21,454 nt of DNA from Strigamia acuminata (GCA_949358305.1 CASHSZ010000066.1:1-21454), one strand, 5' to 3'. Positions 10,364-18,017 are shown, counted from the stretch's first letter. Numbers and translations: made by a program. Notes: generated by a model not told the origin, from the letters alone.

Positions 10364-10726
10364 GCGGCCGCCTGAGGATCCGGTGCTTTCTTTTTGGCTC
10401 TCATCCCTGTGTAGAAACAGATTAACAATTCTCTCCTTGGGGGAATTACAGATTCCCACTTGACATTAAACAACAAACCTTCTAACACTTAGTTTCCTTG
10501 ATCTCAATCCACAATGTGATCCAAGACGGATCTTACAAACGTTTCCTATGTCTGGGTCAAACTTCTCCTTTTCTAGTTGTTGTTACATGCCCTAACCTGT
10601 GAGTTTGGGTATTTGCTGGTCCTTGATCCGGCAATCGTCCTCCTACGGACAGTCTCTTGATTCTCTTTCGTTGTTGTTGGGCTTTCTAGCTACCATAGTT
10701 AGCCAAGTTGAGAGGTAGACAGACCG

Positions 10727-11098
10727 CTACCCCCGAGCCAAGCTGCTCGGGATCGCAAAAAATGGTGCATCGCTTTCAAAAAGCACAGTGGTTGGGTGTT
10801 CGGGGTCCTCCTTCCACAAACCAAAACCCCACCAGTCGACTATGGTTCCTCGATAGAAGGGAAGACGCTCGACTTCCGGCGCAATTCGGCGCAACCCAAA
10901 GGGTTTGGTCCACCAAGTTGGATGGCCTTTGGTTTCAAAAGGTAGCTTCACTGTCCGATAGAAGACAGTTGGAGTCCTTAACTTTCGGAATTGTGGATTT
11001 GTCTCTCTAAGAGATAGGTCGTGTTCAAAAGGTAACTGACCGTTACCTCCCCTCTCTTCTTTATCCTTTCCGCGGATTGGCTTCCGCGAAATCCGCAT
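10727..11098 (-). CDS. Open frame of 123 codons, unknown product
   Basis: The peptide starts MRISRKPIRGKDKEERGG. It has a Trp/Phe/Pro-rich second half with KGHPTWWTKPFG and VDWWGFGLWKEDPEHP, and a composition more protein-like than most frames nearby. The opposite strand is also open over 10708-11010, which weakens the case. The underlying DNA contains small palindromes (CCCGAG/CTCGGG at 10733-10752 and GGTAAC/GTTACC at 11031-11047). I do not recognise a family. Confidence 0.2.
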   Translation of the reverse strand: MRISRKPIRGKDKEERGGNGQLPFEHDLSLRETNPQFRKLRTPTVFYRTVKLPFETKGHPTWWTKPFGLRRIAPEVERLPFYRGTIVDWWGFGLWKEDPEHPTTVLFESDAPFFAIPSSLARG

Positions 11099-11424
11099 TT
11101 CGGGGGCGACTATTCTGGGGATTCCGGGTGGACCAAACTCTTCCGGAAAACGTCCGGGGTGGTGTTGGGAGTGTCAATAGACTGTTTTGTGTCAAGGTTG
11201 TCAATTTTCATGTGAGTATTGGAAGGTTCATTTCTGCACATTCTCATGTATTTTTTTTCACAGGAGCGACAAGGAGCGATGAAGCGGGATCGAGCGAGAG
11301 TGGGTAAAATAAACTGGTTTACGTCTCCAATGCGCGTTCAAGATGGAATACGAACTCGGAATCGACTCCAACACGCGTTCGCGTGACATACGGACGCATT
11401 CACGACCCAGATCAAAAAATGATC
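11099..11424. other. Left flank of the foldback locus
   Basis: No gene was seen with confidence. A TTTTTTTTCACAG at about 11251-11263, followed about 40 bp later by GGTAAAAT, resembles an acceptor and donor around a tiny exon, but nothing supports it further. TCG/CGA words become frequent from 11343 on, foreshadowing the array. Confidence 0.4.
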
Positions 11425-12080
11425 TCGTATTCGACTCGTTTTCGAGTCGAATGCAAATTTTGCCCTTCTTTGACGCGAAATCGTATTCGACTCGTTTTCG
11501 AGTCGAATGCGAGTTTTGCCCTTCTTCAACGCGAAATCGTATTCGACTCGTTTTCGAGTCGAATGCGAATTTTGCCCTTTCTCAACGCGAAATCGTATTC
11601 GACTCGTTTTCGAGTCGAATGCGAGTTTTGCCCTTCTTCAACGCGAAATCGTATTCGACTCGTTTTCGAGTCGAATGCGAATTTTGCCCTTCTTCGACGC
11701 GAAATCGTATTCGACTCGTTTTCGAGTCGAATGCGAAATCGTATTCGACTCGTTTTCGAGTCGAATGCGAGTTTTGCCCTTCTTCAACGCGAAATCGTAT
11801 TCGACTCGTTTTCGAGTCGAATGCGAATTTTGCCCTTTCTCAACGCGAAATCGTATTCGACTCGTTTTCGAGTCGAATGCGAGTTTTGCCCTTCTTCAAC
11901 GCGAAATCGTATTCGACTCGTTTTCGAGTCGAATGCGAATTTTGCCCTTCTTCAACGCGAAATCGTATTCGACTCGTTTTCGAGTCGAATGCGAATTCGT
12001 ATTCGACTCGTTTTCGAGTCGAATGCGAATTTTGCCCTTCTTCAACGCGAAATCGTATTCGATTCGCTTTCGAATCGTAT
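11425..12080 (+). repeat. Left array of 56-bp palindromic repeat (about 12 units)
   Basis: Each unit contains a hairpin ATTCGACTCG-TTTT-CGAGTCGAAT plus a linker of GCGA(A/G)TTTTGCCCTT type ending AACGCGAAATCGT. Unit starts at 11425, 11481, 11537 and 11593 give a 56-bp period. Two units (at 11705 and near 11963) lack most of the linker and are only 34 bp. Linker variants (AGTTTT or AATTTT; TTCTTCAAC, TTTCTCAAC or TTCTTCGAC) recur in a fixed order. The outermost unit carries unique changes (GCAAATTTT, TTTGACG). Confidence 0.95.
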
Positions 12081-12214
12081 ACGAGATGGTCGATTTTTGT
12101 TTCCCGGACTTTGATTTGTATTCGAGTTGTTACGAGTTCGTATTTTGATCGTATTCGTATTCGAATCGAATTCGAATCGTATTCGAATCGAATACGAATC
12201 GAATTCGAGTCGTA

Positions 12215-12577
12215 TTCGAGATGGTCGATGATTTCCACTCGCTCGTATACGCGTTGTATACGAGCTCGTATTTTGATCGTAATCGTAAACGAATCGTTTA
12301 CAAGTCGTATACAAGTCGTATACGACGTGTATACACCTCGTATACGAACGAAGTTTGTGAAAACACAATTTCCAAATAAGACGTATGTGACTACTATGTG
12401 TTTTCATGTCGTAGTAAGTGTCCGGTGGATTTTCCAAACTTCGTTCGTATACGAGGTGTATACACGTCGTATACGACTTGTATACGACTTGTAAACGATT
12501 CGTTTACGATTACGATCAAAATACGAGCTCGTATACAACGCGTATACGAGCGAGTGGAAATCATCGACCATCTCGAA
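12215..12577. repeat. Hairpin unit 1: 143-bp inverted repeat with 77-bp spacer
   Basis: 12215-12357 and 12435-12577 are reverse complements as far as I can read them, and match imperfectly for about 30 bp further out. The arms consist of TCGTATACGA-like words that are self-complementary on their own. The spacer contains an inner TGAAAACACA...TGTGTTTTCA inverted repeat. Confidence 0.92.
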
Positions 12578-12765
12578 TGCGACTCGAATACGATTCGAAT
12601 ACATCTCGAATACATCTCGAATACGAGTCGTACGAGTCAAAGTCCGGGAACGGGTCATCGACTATCTCGTATTCGAGTTGTTACGAGTTCGTATTTTGAT
12701 CGTATTCGTATTCGAATCGAATTCGAATCGTATTCGAATCGAATACTAATCGAATTCGAGTCGTA

Positions 12766-13128
12766 TTCGAGATGGTCGATGATTTCCACTCGCTCGTATA
12801 CGCGTTGTATACGAGCTCGTATTTTGATCGTAATCGTAAACGAATCGTTTACAAGTCGTATACAAGTCGTATACGACGTGTATACACCTCGTATACGAAC
12901 GAAGTTTGTGAAAACACAATTTCCAAATAAGACGTATGTGACTACTATGTGTTTTCATGTCGTAGTAAGTGTCCGGTGGATTTTCCAAACTTCGTTCGTA
13001 TACGAGGTGTATACACGTCGTATACGACTTGTATACGACTTGTAAACGATTCGTTTACGATTACGATCAAAATACGAGCTCGTATACAACGCGTATACGA
13101 GCGAGTGGAAATCATCGACCATCTCGAA
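12766..13128. repeat. Hairpin unit 2: same inverted repeat, central copy
   Basis: Second copy of the 143-bp arms around the spacer at 12909-12985. Its middle (position 12947) is also the symmetry centre of the whole 11.4-14.5 kb palindrome. The inner TGAAAACACA (12909-12918) and TGTGTTTTCA (12948-12957) are exact complements. Confidence 0.92.
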
Positions 13129-13316
13129 TGCGACTCGAATACGATTCGAATACATCTCGAATACATCTCGAATACGAGTCGTACGAGTCAAAGTCCGGGA
13201 ACGGGTCATCGACTATCTCGTATTCGAGTTGTTACGAGTTCGTATTTTGATCGTATTCGTATTCGAATCGAATTCGAATCGTATTCGAATCGAATACTAA
13301 TCGAATTCGAGTCGTA

Positions 13317-13679
13317 TTCGAGATGGTCGATGATTTCCACTCGCTCGTATACGCGTTGTATACGAGCTCGTATTTTGATCGTAATCGTAAACGAATCGTT
13401 TACAAGTCGTATACAAGTCGTATACGACGTGTATACACCTCGTATACGAACGAAGTTTGTGAAAACACAATTTCCAAATAAGACGTATGTGACTACTATG
13501 TGTTTTCATGTCGTAGTAAGTGTCCGGTGGATTTTCCAAACTTCGTTCGTATACGAGGTGTATACACGTCGTATACGACTTGTATACGACTTGTAAACGA
13601 TTCGTTTACGATTACGATCAAAATACGAGCTCGTATACAACGCGTATACGAGCGAGTGGAAATCATCGACCATCTCGAA
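13317..13679. repeat. Hairpin unit 3: same inverted repeat
   Basis: Third copy of the arms around the spacer at 13460-13536. Beyond its right arm the sequence is the exact inverse of what lies left of unit 1, so unit 3 closes the large palindrome. Confidence 0.92.
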
Positions 13680-13808
13680 TACGACTCGAATTCGATTCGT
13701 ATTCGATTCGAATACGATTCGAATTCGATTCGAATACGAATACGATCAAAATACGAACTCGTAACAACTCGAATACAAATCAAAGTCCGGGAAACAAAAA
13801 TCGACCAT

Positions 13809-15036
13809 CTCGTATACGATTCGAAAGCGAATCGAATACGATTTCGCGTTGAAGAAGGGCAAAATTCGCATTCGACTCGAAAACGAGTCGAATACGAATT
13901 CGCATTCGACTCGAAAACGAGTCGAATACGATTTCGCGTTGAAGAAGGGCAAAATTCGCATTCGACTCGAAAACGAGTCGAATACGATTTCGCGTTGAAG
14001 AAGGGCAAAACTCGCATTCGACTCGAAAACGAGTCGAATACGATTTCGCGTTGAGAAAGGGCAAAATTCGCATTCGACTCGAAAACGAGTCGAATACGAT
14101 TTCGCGTTGAAGAAGGGCAAAACTCGCATTCGACTCGAAAACGAGTCGAATACGATTTCGCATTCGACTCGAAAACGAGTCGAATACGATTTCGCGTCGA
14201 AGAAGGGCAAAATTCGCATTCGACTCGAAAACGAGTCGAATACGATTTCGCGTTGAAGAAGGGCAAAACTCGCATTCGACTCGAAAACGAGTCGAATACG
14301 ATTTCGCGTTGAGAAAGGGCAAAATTCGCATTCGACTCGAAAACGAGTCGAATACGATTTCGCGTTGAAGAAGGGCAAAACTCGCATTCGACTCGAAAAC
14401 GAGTCGAATACGATTTCGCATTCGACTCGAAAACGAGTCGAATACGATTTCGCGTCGAAGAAGGGCAAAATTCGCATTCGACTCGAAAACGAGTCGAATA
14501 CGATTTCGCGTTGAAGAAGGGCAAAACTCGCATTCGACTCGAAAACGAGTCGAATACGATTTCGCGTTGAGAAAGGGCAAAATTCGCATTCGACTCGAAA
14601 ACGAGTCGAATACGATTTCGCGTTGAAGAAGGGCAAAACTCGTACTCGACTCGAAAACGAGTCGAATACGATTTCGCGTTGAAGAAGGGCAAAACTCGTA
14701 CTCGACTCGAAAACGAGTCGAATACGATTTCGCGTTGAAGAAGGGCAAAACTCGTACTCGACTCGAAAGCGAGTCGAATACGATTTCGCGTTGAAGAAGG
14801 GCAAAACTCGTACTCGACTCGAAAGCGAGTCGAATACGATTTCGCGTTGAAGAAGGGCAAAACTCGTACTCGACTCGAAAACGAGTCGAATACGATTTCG
14901 CGTTGAAGAAGGGCAAAACTCGTACTCGACTCGAAAGCGAGTCGAATACGATTTCGCGTTGAAAAAGGGAAAAACTCGTACTCGACTAGAAAGCGAGTCG
15001 AATACGATTCCGCGTTGAAAAAGAGAAAAACTCGTA
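13809..15036 (-). repeat. Right array of 56-bp palindromic repeat (about 22 units)
   Basis: This is the reverse complement of the left array, with about 22 hairpin cores. The short 34-bp units recur at 13903, 14161 and 14419, giving a 258-bp higher-order period (four 56-bp units plus one 34-bp). From about 14640 outward the linker changes from TCGCATTCG to TCGTACTCG and the hairpin loop alternates between AAAA and AAGC. The last two units decay further (AAGGGAAAAA, AAGAGAAAAA, CGACTAGAAAGCG). This is the usual picture of a satellite edge, where homogenisation is weaker. Confidence 0.95.
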
Positions 15037-15051
15037 CGCGATTCAGTGAAA

Positions 15052-15082
15052 CTAAATTTACATGTGCGCGTTGACGCGCGCG
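15052..15082 (+). repeat. Motif shared with the MITE-like element
   Basis: CTAAATTTACATGTGCGCG followed by an ACGCGCGCG run matches 15645-15677 (CTAAGTTCACATGTGCGCG followed by ACGCGCGCG) with a few changes. It lies directly after the right edge of the 56-bp array, so the foldback locus abuts the repeat family that fills 15.1-16.3 kb. Confidence 0.6.
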
Positions 15083-15117
15083 ATTCGTGTGTTCTACGTG
15101 AGTAAATAGAGTGCGCG

Positions 15118-16262
15118 TCACATATGAATACAAAATGTCGACCATGCGTCGCCACGATGCCAGTGGACGAATTCTGCGAATTCGTGCAAACGCAGAAAGT
15201 TAAAAATATTCAAATTTGACGCCCACGATGACACGTTCGTAGTAGACGCCTCCACAACTGCTTTTGAAAAGAATTTGATAAATGTTTGGAAATAATATTT
15301 AGGATTTTCTTTAATCATATCAGGAAACTGAAAACAGAAATAAAGTTTATACATTGGAAATTTTTTATAATAAAATTACGTATTAAACATTATATAGCGT
15401 GAGAATGGACACTTTGATATGAAAGCGAATATTTTCGAAATTAAAACAATTATTTTCAAAGTTAAAACGACTATTTTCGAGTATTGTTAATTCAAAACGA
15501 CGTGCAGCATGGGAATAAAAAAAATTAATTGAGACGCGCTTATGACACGCGCTGCACAGCCTCACGAATCCTAGAGGCATCCACAACTATACGCGTCGGC
15601 CCTGACGCGGTCGTCTAGACGAGCGCATCTGGACGCGCACAAAGCTAAGTTCACATGTGCGCGTCTAAACGCGCGCGTCAAGGCCGACGCGTATGGCTGA
15701 GGACGCACTTAGGATTCGCGAGGCTGTGCAGCGCATGTCACAAGCTCGCGTCAACCAATTTTTTGGTTCCCATGCAGCACAAAAACAAAAATTGTTAAGT
15801 TGCTTAAGAATTGATTTTTTTTGGTATTTCATTGTTGATTATTAATTTAAAGAATATTTAATTGTTTTTTAAAATGGGAAAAGTTGAAAATTTGGTGGGT
15901 TTTTGTGTTTGCTTGCTCGACGGGAAATTGCAATCTCCCCGGCCGCAGCAGGCGAGCATTGAGCGGCATGTAATTTCCACGCGCACCGTCGAAAGGATTG
16001 TATTTGTTTATGAACTCTTTTTTTCTTGTATTGTTTTTCGTGTATTGTTTTGACGTGAAAACAATTCATTTCAATAGAATGTGACTGTTTTCAATGTAAA
16101 AATCAATGATTTCACTGGAAAACAAAGGTGGCAACGAGTGGTCGCGCGCGTCAAAGTTGAATATTTTCAACTTTCGGCGTTCGCGCGATTTCGGGGAATT
16201 CGTCCACTTGCGGCGCGGCGACGCGCGCGGCGACGTATGGTCAACGTTTTGCATTCACATGT
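15118..16262. repeat. Diverged inverted repeat of about 120 bp enclosing 0.9 kb
   Basis: The reverse complement of about 15118-15230 resembles 16150-16262. Both read TTGAATATTTT(T/C)AACTTTC, then GGCGTTCGC-like, then GAATTCGTCCACT(G/T)GC, then GGCGACG, then ATGGTC(G/A)AC(A/G)TTTTG(T/C)ATTCA(T/C)ATGT. Similarity is perhaps 75-80 percent by eye, with an indel in the GC-rich part. This suggests an old element with long terminal inverted repeats, or two insertions of the same repeat in opposite orientation. A third palindromic sequence (15502-15780) is nested between the arms. Confidence 0.65.
15502..15780. mobile_element. 279-bp palindromic MITE-like element
   Basis: The ends GTGCAGCATGGGAA (left) and TTCCCATGCAGCAC (right) are near-perfect inverse copies. 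The complementarity continues inward through the A/T run, CTTATGACACGCGCTGCACAG versus its inverse at 15710-15745, and GCGTCGGCC versus GGCCGACGC near the middle. The whole element can fold back on itself. No coding capacity is present. I did not find a convincing target-site duplication (left flank AAAACGAC, right flank AAAAACAA), so superfamily assignment is not possible. Confidence 0.7.
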
Positions 16263-16567
16263 CGAACGCGCGAACTTAGCTTTTACACGCGTGTGTCACG
16301 CGATAGAAGACGCGTCGTCTACAAAACACACGTAAATAAATAAATAAATATTTTTGGTGGTTAACCCGTGTGTCTTTCCATGGAAAAAAAAAGAGAAGAG
16401 TTTTCTCGTCGTAAGATTTCTCTCAAAAATCTCTAAAACACGATAGAAAGCAGTCCAACAATCGAATTTGGCGCCATCGTACGAAGCGATTTGATTGGCC
16501 AACAATGAGCAGAGTCGTGATTGGTCTTGTCTATGCCTCCTGGATGCAGAACTAACCACCCGACATC
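16263..16567. other. Region upstream of the spliced gene
   Basis: No confident gene. A short (AAAT)n tract lies at about 16333-16351. An ATG at 16568 opens 30 codons (MDALVPQLIEDFNVIG at its start), with GTAATT donor-like sites at 16607 and 16616 and an acceptor-like GTACAG at 16645-16650. The downstream GAGT repeat has stops in all three frames, so this cannot be joined to the gene by that acceptor as a coding exon. It may be 5' UTR or a short upstream ORF. Confidence 0.4.
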
Positions 16568-16654
16568 ATGGACGCCTTAGTACCACAATTGATAGAAGAT
16601 TTTAATGTAATTGGGGTAATTTTTATCACGAATTTTTGTCAAACGTACAGTCCC

Positions 16655-16701
16655 GAGTGAGTGAGTGAGCGAATGAGTGAATGAGTGAGCGAGTGAGCGA
16701 G
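16655..16701 (+). repeat. (GAGT)n-like microsatellite
   Basis: Imperfect GAGT/GAGC/GAAT tetranucleotides. Because a TGAG-type 4-mer puts TGA in every frame, the tract stops translation from upstream. It contains the likely start codon of the following gene (ATG at 16681, preceded directly by an in-frame TGA). Confidence 0.85.
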
Positions 16702-18003
16702 GTGATGCGTGTGACTAACGTCCATTGGACGTTTCGTCCGTCGTTAACAGAGATCGAAACTGAGTTTACGTCCCATTCGTTTTCCTTTGTTCAGGTTTTA
16801 TTCATTTATATAACCTCCATCTTCCTCACTTTTTTTTTTTTTTTTTTTTTTTTTTCTTTTTTTACAGGTCGCTACGGAGAAAAACAGAGAGATTGGAGGG
16901 GATGGGGAAGAGGAAACGACGACTACATCGAATTTGTCGTCCGCTGTGCCATTGACCGACACGCCGTCAAAAATGGATCCTATTCCATCTAAACGCGCTT
17001 GTTTAGTGGGTGATGGAGAGATGGAAGACCCGGCGCAAGTTAACGAGGTACTGATTCGTTCGTTTGCTTTATTTGTCATCAATCTATTTATTTGTTCATC
17101 CGTTTTTTTTTTTTTTGTTTTTTTTTTTTTTTTTATCCGTTTGTCTTTTTTCTCTCTTTCAAGTCGTGTCGAGGAGAGGCGTCGCCACTGCTGCCACCGC
17201 CGCAGCGCGAGAAAAAGACGGTGGCGGGGGCGGTGAAAAAAGCCAGGCAGATCGCGTGGACTCTAGCAAAGAGATTCACGGGGACAACCAAACGAATTGA
17301 GAGGATCGAAGAGTACATGGGTTGGAGGTGGCGTGGCAGGAAGGAGATGATAGGTCGGTTGAGATCAATGGAGAAGAAGTTGAAGCGGATGGAAAGCGAC
17401 CTGGACTGGGTCGATACAGATGTGTATGATATGGAAGTGGAGGTGGAGATAACTGAGGAGGATAGAGAGGTGGACGTGGATGGAGTGGAAGCGGAAGTTG
17501 AAGTGGCTATGGGTGAAGTGGAGGTGGCGGAGGCGAGATCAGGGGAACGGGAGCAGCGGGAGCGGGATGATGTCGAACCGGTCGCCGAGAAAACGCGCGA
17601 TGGTGGCATTCTTTTATCGTCTATTGCGGCGGACACGGTCGAATCCGTGTTAAAGAAATTGTCTGGCAAGGTAAGAATAAAACGCACGATGACGCGCGCG
17701 ACCACTTTTCGACCTTTCATGTACATTCATTTTTGTTTGATAATTTTCAGTGTGTCGATTTGATGGCGTTGACTTCGATCAAGTCTGTCGAATCGCTGTA
17801 CAAGTTTCAGCAACGGGTCTGCCAACCGGTAAACATGTTTGGTGCGCATCCACCTTTTTTGATTGTTTCTCTTATTTTTTCTTTCTTTTCAGAGGGTAAT
17901 TGATGATGACGACGACGGTGACGATGTTGATAGTGACGATGGTGATAGTGACGATGGTGATAGTGACGATGGTGAAGATGATGACGATGACAATGTCGAC
18001 TAG
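16681..18003 (+). CDS. Spliced five-exon gene, unknown nuclear-type acidic/basic protein
   Basis: Proposed exons are 16681-16794, 16868-17047, 17164-17670, 17751-17828 and 17893-18003 (TAG). All four introns are phase 0, with GT..AG ends (GTTTTA..TTACAG, GTACTG..TTCAAG, GTAAGA..TTTCAG, GTAAAC..TTTCAG), and the joined frame is open for 329 codons. Exon 2 gives a Ser/Thr/Pro-rich, probably disordered segment. Exon 3 is first basic (QREKKTVAGAVKKARQ, KRFTGTTKRIERIEEYM), then a likely coiled coil (RLRSMEKKLKRMESDLDW), then a Glu/Val-rich repeat-like stretch. It ends SVLKKLSGK. Exon 4 encodes CVDLMALTSIKSVESLYKFQ. Exon 5 is almost pure Asp/Gly/Ser (three DSDDG repeats). I do not recognise the family. 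A highly acidic tail occurs in chromatin and chaperone-type proteins, but that is only a resemblance. The first exon is the least certain part, because its start lies in a microsatellite. The gene may begin further upstream by another splice. Confidence 0.65.
16830..16855 (+). repeat. T26 tract in intron 1
   Basis: An unbroken T run in the proposed 73-bp first intron, 12 bases before the TTTACAG acceptor. It probably serves as, or has expanded from, the polypyrimidine tract. Confidence 0.85.
17103..17134 (+). repeat. T14-G-T17 tract in intron 2
   Basis: A long T run interrupted by one G, in the proposed 116-bp second intron, followed by a TC-rich stretch and the acceptor TTTCAAG at 17157-17163. 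It has the same architecture as intron 1. Confidence 0.85.
17929..17973 (+). repeat. Coding 15-bp minisatellite (three copies)
   Basis: GATAGTGACGATGGT is repeated three times in frame and encodes DSDDG x3 in the acidic tail of the spliced gene. The flanking codons are also GAT/GAC. The copies are identical at DNA level, so the tail length is likely to vary between individuals. Confidence 0.9.
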
Positions 18004-18017
18004 ACAGATCATTCGAA

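Larger units (their letters stand above)
7640..10700. other. 3-kb pyrimidine-biased non-coding region
   Basis: The plus strand is markedly rich in C and T. In three 60-base lines counted by eye (8881, 9121 and 9901), only 17, 17 and 18 bases were purines. CT-repeat tracts occur at 7884-7897 and 7969-7981. A phrase of about 17 bases, CACTGCCCCGAGGGACA, appears twice (around 8154 and 8264). All ORFs are short, up to about 100 codons, and lack known motifs. Possible explanations are a purine-rich transcript on the minus strand (long non-coding RNA, decayed retroelement) or a compositional domain. I cannot tell which. Confidence 0.5.
12120..13686 (+). repeat. Tandem of three 551-bp units
   Basis: Copies start at 12120, 12671 and 13222. 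The third is cut short at about 13686, where the sequence turns into the inverted right arm. The copies look almost identical; a visible difference is AATACG (copy 1) versus AATACT (copies 2 and 3) near the position of 12190, 12741 and 13292. The period is set by the 77-bp spacer sequences at 12358-12434, 12909-12985 and 13460-13536, which are all in the same orientation. Confidence 0.92.
11425..15040. mobile_element. Foldback-like locus: inverted arrays of a palindromic satellite around three nested hairpin units
   Basis: Left array (11425 to about 12080) and right array (about 13809 to 15036) are reverse complements of each other. The pairing extends through the spacers into the central units, so that position x on the left pairs with 25894 minus x on the right (for example 12345 with 13549). 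By eye the outer arms 11430-12357 and 13537-14464 match almost perfectly. Only the outermost left unit differs clearly. The right array continues about 570 bp beyond the end of the left one. Foldback transposons are known for long inverted ends built of tandem subrepeats, which this resembles. No transposase ORF or target-site duplication is visible, so a satellite palindrome formed by recombination or replication is equally possible. Confidence 0.75.

Noticed and set aside
11425-12080. CRISPR-like array (regularly spaced palindromic repeats)
   Set aside because: The linkers are not unique spacers but two or three recurring variants, the context is eukaryotic and no cas genes are present. This is a satellite.
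11343-15155. Long ORFs (up to about 550 codons) on both strands, Arg/Ser/Phe-rich
   Set aside because: They are produced by the stop-free 56-bp and TCG/CGA repeat words, are open in all three frames at once, and share the same peptides in rotated order. No start context, splice signals or domains.
16568-16650. A coding first exon (ATG at 16568) spliced to 16651 by the GTACAG acceptor
   Set aside because: The following GAGT repeat has TGA in all three frames, so the joined exon would stop at once. It could only be an untranslated leader or a short upstream ORF.
17133-17726. 197-codon Ser/Thr-rich frame on the minus strand
   Set aside because: It is the antisense shadow of exon 3 of the spliced gene. 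The plus-strand frame has matching splice sites at both ends.
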